Source: Acholeplasmataceae bacterium UBA5617
Lineage (GTDB): Bacteria; Bacillota_I; Bacilli_A; Acholeplasmatales; Acholeplasmataceae
DNA length: 22,753 bases
NCBI GenBank assembly: GCA_002424575.1
Contig: DIKN01000069.1
Location: forward strand, 5,129-27,881
Direction of reading: 5' to 3'
Made by a program: the position numbers and the translations under genes. Under the pieces are notes generated by a model. It was not told the DNA's origin, did not search any database, and saw nothing but the letters and a program-made list of their open reading frames with translations. Shown one piece after another: positions 14,315-20,990 of the stretch; the first letter of the stretch is position 1, and each line of letters begins with the position of its first letter.

Positions 14315-14413
14315 AAGGATTGCGACAGGCATTCCTTTTTCAAGCATCGTAGAAGGAACAGCCAAATCATGACACACGTTCATCCTTGGGGTTCCTAGGG
14401 ATTTTTTTATTTT
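14313..14413 (+). promoter_or_regulatory. Attenuator region: pause hairpin, alternative pairings and intrinsic terminator
   Basis: Three elements are visible. A hairpin at 14313-14339 (AAAAGGATTGC / GCATTCCTTTT, loop GACAG, one T-T mismatch) begins in the leader stop codon. A terminator stem at 14382-14390 / 14394-14402 (three-base loop, two G-U pairs) is followed by a T-tract to 14413. Competing pairings exist: AAGGAA (14353-14358) with TTCCTT (14332-14337), AGGAAC (14354-14359) with GTTCCT (14391-14396), and AAGGAT (14315-14320) with ATCCTT (14382-14387). The last two would break the terminator. Which pairing forms when the ribosome stalls cannot be settled by eye. No T-box consensus is present. 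Confidence 0.7.
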
Positions 14414-14435
14414 CAAGACAGAGGAGAAGAAAATT

Positions 14436-15455
14436 ATGATTGTTCAGATGAAAAAAGGTTCAACTAAAAGAGAGTACGATAAGATTGTCGAGTTTTTGCA
14501 TAGTAAACAACTCGAAATAAAGGATGTATCATCCGATGAAATGCGTGTTTTTGGGATTATTGGTGACACATCATCGCTAGATCCCAGCGACCTCTATGCG
14601 TTTGATGGTGTCAAAGAAGTAACCCGTGTCTCAACACCATTTAAGAAAGCTAGTCGCAGCTTCAAAAAAGGGGACACCATCATCAGATTAGGTGAAGGTA
14701 TTGAAATCGGTGGTGATCAGTTCATTGTCATGGCTGGACCATGTTCAGTTGAATCTGAAGAACAATTAAGAATTATCGCGAAAGGGGTCAAAAAGGCTGG
14801 TGCTCATCTTCTTCGTGGTGGGGCTTATAAGCCAAGAACATCACCCTATGCGTTTCAAGGGTTAGAACTTGATGGTTTGAAACTTCTCCGCAAGATTGGT
14901 GATGAAGTCGGATTGAAGATTGTCACTGAAATACCTTCTGCCGATTTACTCCCTGTTTTTGAAGAATATGTTGATGTCATCCAAGTGGGTGCACGCAACA
15001 TGCAAAATTTTCATCTACTCAAAGCTTTAGGCAAGACGACGAAACCCATTTTATTAAAACGTGGATTATCTGCAACGATTGAAGAATGGTTAATGTCAGC
15101 CGAATACATCATGGCGGGAGGAAACGAGAACGTCATATTGTGTGAAAGAGGCATTCGAACCTACGAAAAATACACGCGTAACACGTTAGATATCAGTGCA
15201 GTATTAGCAGTCAAAGAACTTTCCCATCTTCCCATCATTGTGGATCCATCGCATGCTGCGGGCAGATGGAACATGATCGAAAAATTATCGTTAGCTTCGC
15301 TTGCTGTCGGTGCACATGGTTTGATCGTTGAAGTTCATCACGACCCCGAACATGCATTATCGGATGGTGCACAGAGCCTCAAGATTACCAAATTCAATCA
15401 AATGATGGATCAACTTGAAAAAGTTGCGGATGTATTAGGAAAAAAGATGCCATGA
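14436..15455 (+). CDS. aroF: 3-deoxy-7-phosphoheptulonate (DAHP) synthase, type I-beta with regulatory N-domain
   Basis: Condenses phosphoenolpyruvate and erythrose 4-phosphate, the first step of the shikimate pathway. At 339 residues it is the form with an N-terminal ferredoxin-like domain (about 1-70), which in the Thermotoga enzyme binds tyrosine or phenylalanine for feedback inhibition. The catalytic barrel shows AGPCSVES (metal ligand C103), RGGAYKPRTSPYAFQG at about 127-142, LLKRGLSATIEEW, CERGIRTYE, DPSHAAGR (H273), E299 and D310. GAGGAG stands nine bases before the ATG. It is the first structural gene after the attenuator and overlaps tyrA by ATGA. Control by Tyr may thus act on both transcription and enzyme activity. 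Confidence 0.96.
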   Translation: MIVQMKKGSTKREYDKIVEFLHSKQLEIKDVSSDEMRVFGIIGDTSSLDPSDLYAFDGVKEVTRVSTPFKKASRSFKKGDTIIRLGEGIEIGGDQFIVMAGPCSVESEEQLRIIAKGVKKAGAHLLRGGAYKPRTSPYAFQGLELDGLKLLRKIGDEVGLKIVTEIPSADLLPVFEEYVDVIQVGARNMQNFHLLKALGKTTKPILLKRGLSATIEEWLMSAEYIMAGGNENVILCERGIRTYEKYTRNTLDISAVLAVKELSHLPIIVDPSHAAGRWNMIEKLSLASLAVGAHGLIVEVHHDPEHALSDGAQSLKITKFNQMMDQLEKVADVLGKKMP

Positions 15456-16282
15456 AAATCATGATTATTGGCTTAGGTTTAATCGGTGCATCCTATGCTG
15501 AAGGTTTAAAACTTGCTGGACATGACGTGTATGGACTCGACCATGACGCTCACGTCATGGAAGAAGCAATCCAAAAGCATGTTATTTTATCGACATCATC
15601 CGTTGATATCATCAAGACATGTGATGTTGTGATTTTAGCCCTTTATCCACATGATAACGTGGCGTGGGTGAAAGAAAATGGTCATTATCTTCAAAAGGGT
15701 CAACTCTTAACCGATGTATCAGGAACAAAAGCAAAGATGATGCAAGCAATTGAAACGATTCTTCCACAAGGCATTTTTTACACATCGCATCATCCGATGG
15801 CAGGTAAAGAGATTTCCGGATTTCATGCTCGATCTGCCCATCTTTTTCATCGCGCTAATTTCATTATTGTTCAAGGTATCCATAGTGGAGAAAGCGATGA
15901 AAACATCTTACGAGGCATCGCAAATGATTTGAAGTTTGGTAAAATAATAGTAACGGATGCTACCACGCATGATAAGCTGATCGCATTCACGAGCCAACTC
16001 ACCCATGTGATGGCGGTATGTTTCATGCATGCCGATCATGAAGAAAACACAAAACAAGCCACAGGGGATTCATTTCGTGATTTAACACGCATCGCAAAAA
16101 TCAATGAAACCATGTGGAGTGAACTCTTTATAGAGAATAAAGAACATTTATTAGTCATGATGGATCGCATGGAAGATGAACTTAAAAAGATTAAAAAGAT
16201 GATACAAGAAGACAATATGATGGAACTCCAAACGTATTTGCGGCAGGCAAAAGAAAAGAGGAAATCATTTGACATTCATTAA
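15452..16282 (+). CDS. tyrA: Prephenate dehydrogenase
   Basis: Oxidises prephenate to 4-hydroxyphenylpyruvate on the way to tyrosine. The 276-residue protein starts with a Rossmann fold, GLGLIG at 7-12, and has D30 at the end of the second strand, which favours NAD over NADP. HHPMAGKE at 113-120 is the family active-site motif. The C-terminal half is helical, as expected for the dimer domain. No ACT or chorismate mutase domain is attached, so it is the monofunctional form; chorismate mutase is encoded separately downstream. It overlaps aroF by ATGA and extends 14 bases into aroB. Confidence 0.95.
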   Translation: MKIMIIGLGLIGASYAEGLKLAGHDVYGLDHDAHVMEEAIQKHVILSTSSVDIIKTCDVVILALYPHDNVAWVKENGHYLQKGQLLTDVSGTKAKMMQAIETILPQGIFYTSHHPMAGKEISGFHARSAHLFHRANFIIVQGIHSGESDENILRGIANDLKFGKIIVTDATTHDKLIAFTSQLTHVMAVCFMHADHEENTKQATGDSFRDLTRIAKINETMWSELFIENKEHLLVMMDRMEDELKKIKKMIQEDNMMELQTYLRQAKEKRKSFDIH

Positions 16283-17282
16283 GATGGAAGATTACGAAAT
16301 CACCTTATCACCAGGTGGTCTAGACCAGCTTTCTAACATGATTAAAGCGATGTATAAAGATGTACATCTGTTTGTTATTACAGATCATCATGTCTATCAA
16401 CTTTATCACGAAAAATTCAGTGCAGTTTTAAATGATTTTCTTATTCAGTATGTCGTGATTGAACCCGGTGAAAAGAGTAAATCACTCAAGACCTACCAAA
16501 ACGTCATTGATACACTCATCGAAAAGGGAATCAAGCGCAGTCATCTTCTCGTCGGATTTGGTGGAGGAGTTGTCGGTGATTTGACCGGTTTTGTCGCAGC
16601 AACCCTTTATCGAGGTATCCCTTATATTCATGTTCCAACATCACTTTTAGCGATGGTAGATTCCTCGATCGGAGGAAAGGTTGGCATTGATCTGCCCCAG
16701 GGGAAAAACTTGATCGGGGCATTCAATAATCCCATCATGGTTTTTATTGATACTGATTTTTTAAAAACACTTCCCCAACGTGATTACCGCAATGGTCTTG
16801 CTGAAATGATCAAGGCAGGATTGATTGGCGATAAAAAACTTTATCACGCTCTTCTCGAAAAAGAAGAGGTTGGTGAAACCGAAATTGCGCAAGCCATACA
16901 CGTGAAACGTGAACTTGTTTTAAGTGATCCATATGATCAAAAAGAACGGATGCTTCTAAACTTTGGCCATACCTTTGGTCACGCGATTGAAAAAAAGCAC
17001 CATTATGAAACTTATCTTCACGGAGAAGCTGTCAGTTATGGTATGCTCATCGCTTTAGAAGTGGGTATTCAACTGGGTGAAACCAAACAAGAACTCTATG
17101 ATGAAGTGAAAGCTTTACTGATCAAGAGAAAACTTGTTTGTGAACCCCTTCTAGCAATGGAAGATTACAAAGACGCTATCGTGCATGATAAGAAATTTCT
17201 ATCAGATGGGCTTCATTTTATCGTGGTAACCCGTCCTGGTGATGCAAAGATTGTCACCCTCAAGATGGAGGACTTTTCATGA
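16269..17282 (+). CDS. aroB: 3-dehydroquinate synthase
   Basis: Converts DAHP to 3-dehydroquinate using NAD and a divalent metal. In its 337 residues are the NAD-binding GFGGGVVGDLTGFVAATLYRG (about 96-116, glycine-rich), PTSLLAMVDSSIGGKVGID, QGKNLIGAF, metal ligand E179 in LAEMIK, NFGHTFGHAIE (H234/H238) and LHGEAVSYGM. The start is TTG at 16269, since AAGAGGA lies six bases upstream while the ATG at 16284 has no ribosome binding site in range. It therefore overlaps tyrA by 14 bases. The stop overlaps aroA as ATGA. Confidence 0.95.
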   Translation: MTFIKMEDYEITLSPGGLDQLSNMIKAMYKDVHLFVITDHHVYQLYHEKFSAVLNDFLIQYVVIEPGEKSKSLKTYQNVIDTLIEKGIKRSHLLVGFGGGVVGDLTGFVAATLYRGIPYIHVPTSLLAMVDSSIGGKVGIDLPQGKNLIGAFNNPIMVFIDTDFLKTLPQRDYRNGLAEMIKAGLIGDKKLYHALLEKEEVGETEIAQAIHVKRELVLSDPYDQKERMLLNFGHTFGHAIEKKHHYETYLHGEAVSYGMLIALEVGIQLGETKQELYDEVKALLIKRKLVCEPLLAMEDYKDAIVHDKKFLSDGLHFIVVTRPGDAKIVTLKMEDFS

Positions 17283-18541
17283 AAATCACGATTACCCCTC
17301 ATTCATTAAAAGGACACGTTTCAGTCATATCATCGAAATCATTATCACATCGTTACGTGATTGCTGCAGGCTTATCAAAAGGGGTTAGTCATGTTGAAAA
17401 TGTCTTAGATTCGGATGATTTAAAAGCAACCAAAGATGCCCTCTTTCATTTAGGGGTTCGCTTTCAAGATCAAGAAATCCATGGATCATCATGGCAATAC
17501 GATGGTGCTATCATCGATTGCCTAGAATCGGGTTCAACATTGCGCATGATGATTCCTATTTTCATGATGCAAGATCAACCGGTTCAGTTTACTGGTCGTG
17601 GAAGATTGCCGATGCGCCCTTTAGATGTCTATGAGGAAACTTTTCAACATCATCGCGTGACACTCAAGCGTTTAAATGAACACGCTTTACCGCTTCTTGT
17701 TCAAGGACCTTTGTCAGGAGGGCGTTTTGAACTTCGAGGTGATGTCTCATCTCAGTTTATTTCTGGTCTTCTTTTTGCTTTACCCTTAGCGAAAAAGGAT
17801 TCTGTGATTACCCTCACAACACCTCTTGCATCCAAAGGGTATGTGGATTTGACGTTGGACGTCTTGCATCAAGCAAACATAAACATCGCATATAAAAACG
17901 ACCATTTTGAAATCAAAGGTCGTCAATCTTACCAACCCTTAAATACACGTGTTGAAGGCGATTTTTCTCAAGCCGCTTTTTGGATGGTTGCTGGCCTTAT
18001 TGGCGATACCATCACCCTTAATGAACTACACCCATTTTCCAAACAAGGTGATCGTCAGATTGTTGATCTCCTTGAGCAGATGGGTGGGAAGATCGTGTAT
18101 GAAAAGCGAACATCAACCTATGTTGTTACCCCATCAAAGACAAAAGGCATCGCCATTGATTTAAACGACATTCCCGATTTAGGTCCGATTCTGATGGTCT
18201 TAGCAGCTGCATCTGAAGGTGTAACACATTTTAAGGGATGTAATCGATTGAAGGTAAAGGAATCTGATCGATTACAAGCCATGTATCATGTACTGACGAC
18301 ACTTGGTGTATCCATGACCATCGAAGATGATGAAGCGTGGATTGAAGGACAACCCCTTTTCAAGGGTCATGTCACGCTAGATGGTGCTCAAGATCACCGA
18401 ATTGTCATGGCATGTGCGATCGCAGCGATCAAAGCGGATGGACCTGTGACCATTACATCGATTGAAGCTTTAACAAAATCATACCCCACATTCTTTGATG
18501 TTTACCAATCTTTAGGAGGTCTCTGCCATGAATCTCAATGA
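17279..18541 (+). CDS. aroA: 3-phosphoshikimate 1-carboxyvinyltransferase (EPSP synthase)
   Basis: Transfers enolpyruvate from PEP to shikimate 3-phosphate. The 420-residue protein has the two-domain repeat structure of the family. Visible motifs: SKSLSHRY at 19-26 (binding Lys20, Arg25), ESGSTLRMM (a variant of the usual N-S-G-T-T-x-R block), GRGRLPMRPL, GDVSSQFISGLL, DIPDLGPILMVLA with the catalytic-region Asp, and KVKESDRLQAM near the C-terminus. The ESGSTLR variant is a modest departure from the textbook consensus but is seen in the family. It overlaps aroB by ATGA and the chorismate mutase gene by 14 bases. Confidence 0.95.
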   Translation: MKITITPHSLKGHVSVISSKSLSHRYVIAAGLSKGVSHVENVLDSDDLKATKDALFHLGVRFQDQEIHGSSWQYDGAIIDCLESGSTLRMMIPIFMMQDQPVQFTGRGRLPMRPLDVYEETFQHHRVTLKRLNEHALPLLVQGPLSGGRFELRGDVSSQFISGLLFALPLAKKDSVITLTTPLASKGYVDLTLDVLHQANINIAYKNDHFEIKGRQSYQPLNTRVEGDFSQAAFWMVAGLIGDTITLNELHPFSKQGDRQIVDLLEQMGGKIVYEKRTSTYVVTPSKTKGIAIDLNDIPDLGPILMVLAAASEGVTHFKGCNRLKVKESDRLQAMYHVLTTLGVSMTIEDDEAWIEGQPLFKGHVTLDGAQDHRIVMACAIAAIKADGPVTITSIEALTKSYPTFFDVYQSLGGLCHESQ

Positions 18542-18788
18542 GTTGCGAAAAGAAATCGATGAAATCGACAATCAAATGATGGAATTATTCAAAAAGAGAA
18601 TGTCCCTCTCTAAGAGCATTGGCAAAGTTAAAAGGGCGATGGGACTGCCTATTTTTGACCAGATACGCGAACAAACCATGCTTGAAAAACGAGAAGTTTT
18701 ATTGGATGATGAAAACTTATGGCCTTCCTATCGGGCATTTTTAATGAAACTGTTTGAGTTATCAAAGGAGTGGCAGCATCATGAGTGA
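18528..18788 (+). CDS. aroQ: Chorismate mutase, AroQ class
   Basis: Rearranges chorismate to prephenate, the substrate of TyrA. The 86-residue protein is a stand-alone all-helical AroQ domain: LRKEIDEIDNQMMELFKKRM (first helix with R7), a basic segment SLSKSIGKVK, then IFDQIREQTMLEKRE holding the Asp and Arg expected at the active site. AGGAGGT is seven bases before the ATG, inside the end of aroA, and it overlaps aroE by eight bases. Supplying both chorismate mutase and prephenate dehydrogenase in one operon points its output toward tyrosine. Confidence 0.92.
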   Translation: MNLNELRKEIDEIDNQMMELFKKRMSLSKSIGKVKRAMGLPIFDQIREQTMLEKREVLLDDENLWPSYRAFLMKLFELSKEWQHHE

Positions 18789-19566
18789 GCGCTACGGTCT
18801 CATCGGGAAAAACATACAATACAGCAAATCACCAAAGATTCATGAATATATGGCAAAGCGCTTGGGCATCCCGATGAAATACGACCTATTTGATGTTGAA
18901 GAAGAGGAACTTCCACGTTTGGTTAAGCAACTAAGACAAGGGGTTTTTCAAGGTTTTAATGTGACCATTCCATATAAACAAACCATTATGAAATCCGTGG
19001 ATGTTTTAACACCTAAAGCGCAGCGAATTAAAGCCGTCAATACACTTTACGTGAAAAATGGTCAAGTTGTCGGTGACAATACGGATTATGATGGGATTTT
19101 GGGTTTGATCGCCCGTCATAAGATTGATGTTAAAGGTAAAAAGGTGTATTTGCTTGGAACAGGTGGTGCTGCGAAAGCAGCATATGTCGTATTATCGGAT
19201 TTAGGCGCACACATCACGGTTGTTTCTCGGCAAATTGTCGATCAAGACCCTATGTTTCAACATATGATAACCTATGCTATGATTAACCCTCAAGATGTTG
19301 ATCTCTATGTTAATGCAACTCCAATTGGTACATCACCAAAAGTCAATGAATCTCTTTTATCAAAGACAATGGTTCATCATCATACCGTCATTGACTTGGT
19401 GTATAATCCACCTGTTACTGAACTGATGAAGCAAGCCAAAGTGGCGTATAACGGCATGTTGATGTTAATCATTCAAGCAATCAAGAGTGAAGAAATATGG
19501 TTTGAGCGCAAGATTGATATCACCGATCGATTGATTGATGAACTGAAGGATGTGATCTACACATGA
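18781..19566 (+). CDS. aroE: Shikimate dehydrogenase
   Basis: Reduces 3-dehydroshikimate to shikimate with NADPH. The 261-residue protein shows the shikimate-binding YSKSPKIHE (S15), FNVTIPYK with catalytic K66, GDNTDYDG with D102, the nucleotide-binding LGTGGAAKAA at about 125-134, R150 at the end of the second strand (NADP preference), VNATPIG and NGMLMLIIQA. The frame is open from 18754, but the SKSP motif and the AAGGAG ten bases upstream support the ATG at 18781. It overlaps the chorismate mutase gene by eight bases and aroC by ATGA. Confidence 0.95.
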   Translation: MSERYGLIGKNIQYSKSPKIHEYMAKRLGIPMKYDLFDVEEEELPRLVKQLRQGVFQGFNVTIPYKQTIMKSVDVLTPKAQRIKAVNTLYVKNGQVVGDNTDYDGILGLIARHKIDVKGKKVYLLGTGGAAKAAYVVLSDLGAHITVVSRQIVDQDPMFQHMITYAMINPQDVDLYVNATPIGTSPKVNESLLSKTMVHHHTVIDLVYNPPVTELMKQAKVAYNGMLMLIIQAIKSEEIWFERKIDITDRLIDELKDVIYT

Positions 19567-20552
19567 ACACGTATGGAAAATTGTTTCAAGTCACTCTATA
19601 TGGCGAATCCCATGGTGATGCCATCGGTGTGGTTGTTGACGGGATGATTCCGGGAACAACAATTGACGAAAAAAGAATTCAAGATGATTTAATGAAAAGA
19701 CAACCCGGCGCTATTGGAACAACACCACGTAAAGAAGAAGATCACTTTCGTATAACGAGTGGTGTTTACCATGGCTATGCCACGGGGGCACCGATTCATG
19801 TGATGATAGAAAACACCAACACACGATCGCAGGATTATGATCATTTAAAAAGACATCCACGACCCGGTCATGCTGATTTTGTACAGATGATAAAATATAA
19901 AGGATTTCATGATGAGCGAGGTGGTGGACGATCATCCGGTCGATTGACAGCGGCGTTGGTTGCTGCAGGATCGCTTGCCAAAATGATGATCCCTTTTCAT
20001 CTCTCACATGAACTCATACAAGTCGGAACATGCACCGATCTATCTCATCTCGATGATTATTTAAAAACAATCACCGAAGAAAAAGATTCTGTAGGTGGAA
20101 TCATCGAAGTGAGAGCAACCCACATGATGGTAGGGTTAGGAGAACCCTTCTTTCAGAAACTTGATGCTGAAATTGCCAACATGATGTTTTCCATACCCGC
20201 CGTTAAAGGTGTTGAGATCGGTACTGGTTTTAGAGGGATCACATTAAAAGGGAGTCAGTTCAATGATGTGATGATTGATGAAACGGGAAAGACGAAAACA
20301 AATCACAGTGGTGGTATTTCCGGTGGCATCTCGAATGGAAATGATCTTGTTGTTCGAGTCATGATTAAACCCACATCATCGATAGGATTACCTCAGGAAA
20401 CCTATGATTTTGAAAAAAAGGATGTTACCACACTTGAAATCGGTGGACGACATGATGTTGCGATTGCACGACGCGCAGGTATTGTCTTAGAAAATGTTCT
20501 CGCGATTGTTCTTGCCGACGCCTATTTAATGATGAAAGCTTATCAAGGATAG
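19563..20552 (+). CDS. aroC: Chorismate synthase
   Basis: Forms chorismate from EPSP with reduced flavin as cofactor. Its 329 residues show GESHGDAIGVVVDG at 14-27, RQPGAIGTTPRKEED, the RPGHAD and KYKGFHDERGGGRSSGRLTA region, then HSGGISGGISNG, KPTSSI and GGRHDVAIARRAGIVLEN. It is shorter than the usual 350-390 residues; the shortening is in the middle and at the C-terminal end, and all the flavin and substrate motifs remain. It is the last gene of the operon, coupled to aroE by ATGA, with its TAG stop inside the terminator stem. Confidence 0.95.
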   Translation: MNTYGKLFQVTLYGESHGDAIGVVVDGMIPGTTIDEKRIQDDLMKRQPGAIGTTPRKEEDHFRITSGVYHGYATGAPIHVMIENTNTRSQDYDHLKRHPRPGHADFVQMIKYKGFHDERGGGRSSGRLTAALVAAGSLAKMMIPFHLSHELIQVGTCTDLSHLDDYLKTITEEKDSVGGIIEVRATHMMVGLGEPFFQKLDAEIANMMFSIPAVKGVEIGTGFRGITLKGSQFNDVMIDETGKTKTNHSGGISGGISNGNDLVVRVMIKPTSSIGLPQETYDFEKKDVTTLEIGGRHDVAIARRAGIVLENVLAIVLADAYLMMKAYQG

Positions 20553-20563
20553 GCTTTTTCTTT
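20535..20563 (+). terminator. Intrinsic terminator of the aromatic operon
   Basis: A 10-bp stem, AAAGCTTATC at 20535-20544 and GATAGGCTTT at 20548-20557 with one G-U pair and the three-base loop AAG, followed by a T-rich run. It begins inside the aroC coding sequence. Confidence 0.87.
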
Positions 20564-20589
20564 ACAACCTCACAAAGTTGATATATACT
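20561..20589 (+). promoter_or_regulatory. Promoter of the metal-resistance operon
   Basis: TTTACA at 20561-20566, a 17-base spacer and TATACT at 20584-20589. The expected transcript start near 20596 lies at the edge of the operator. TATAAT at 20589-20594 is an alternative -10 but has no good -35. Confidence 0.6.
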
Positions 20590-20597
20590 ATAATTGA

Positions 20598-20621
20598 ACA
20601 TATGAGCATATATTCATATGT
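20598..20621 (+). promoter_or_regulatory. SmtB/CadC-type operator (12-2-12-like inverted repeat)
   Basis: A perfect 8-bp inverted repeat, ACATATGA and TCATATGT, separated by eight bases, with the core ATATGAGCATATATTCATAT. It closely resembles the operators bound by zinc- and cadmium-sensing ArsR-family repressors. Located at the start of transcription just before the regulator gene, so it should give autoregulation and joint control of the ATPase. Confidence 0.85.
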
Positions 20622-20632
20622 AGGAGGTCTAG

Positions 20633-20989
20633 ATGAATAAAGATATCTGTGAAACCACAGCCATTCATCCCCAAAAAATAGAAGATGTTCAACGTCATCT
20701 TCTCAAAGACAAGGATTTGATGCAACTCTCAACACTCTTTAAAGTCATTTCGGATCCCACACGAATTCGAATTCTTTATGCCTTAGATCGACAACAACTC
20801 TGTGTCTGTGATATCGCAGTCATTTTAAACATGAGTCAAAGTGCGATATCCCATCAACTTAAACTATTAAAGATGAGTCATCTCGTTGTCCCAAAACGTC
20901 AAGGAAAAGCAGTCTTTTATCAGCTGGCCGATGAACACGTAAAAAAGATATTTAATCAAGCACTTGATCATGTGATGGAGGATATGTGA
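20633..20989 (+). CDS. ArsR/SmtB-family metal-sensing repressor (CadC/CzrA-like)
   Basis: A 118-residue winged-helix repressor. Two possible metal sites are visible. The alpha-3 type site is LCVCD (C57, C59) with C6 in the N-terminal arm, as in CadC, which binds Cd/Pb with such cysteines. The alpha-5 type site is D100-x-H102-(x10)-H113-x2-E116, the exact spacing of the zinc site in SmtB and CzrA. The recognition helix is MSQSAISHQLKLL. AGGAGG precedes the ATG by seven bases. Metal binding should release the operator at 20598-20621. The P-type ATPase starts one base after its TGA, so the pair is one operon. Both sites appear intact, as in some CadC proteins. Confidence 0.95.
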   Translation: MNKDICETTAIHPQKIEDVQRHLLKDKDLMQLSTLFKVISDPTRIRILYALDRQQLCVCDIAVILNMSQSAISHQLKLLKMSHLVVPKRQGKAVFYQLADEHVKKIFNQALDHVMEDM

Positions 20990-20990
20990 G

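Noticed and set aside
14241..14435. T-box riboswitch upstream of aroF
   Set aside because: I found no T-box consensus (GGTGGNACCGCG-like) or specifier-loop arrangement; the Tyr-rich translated leader explains the region better.
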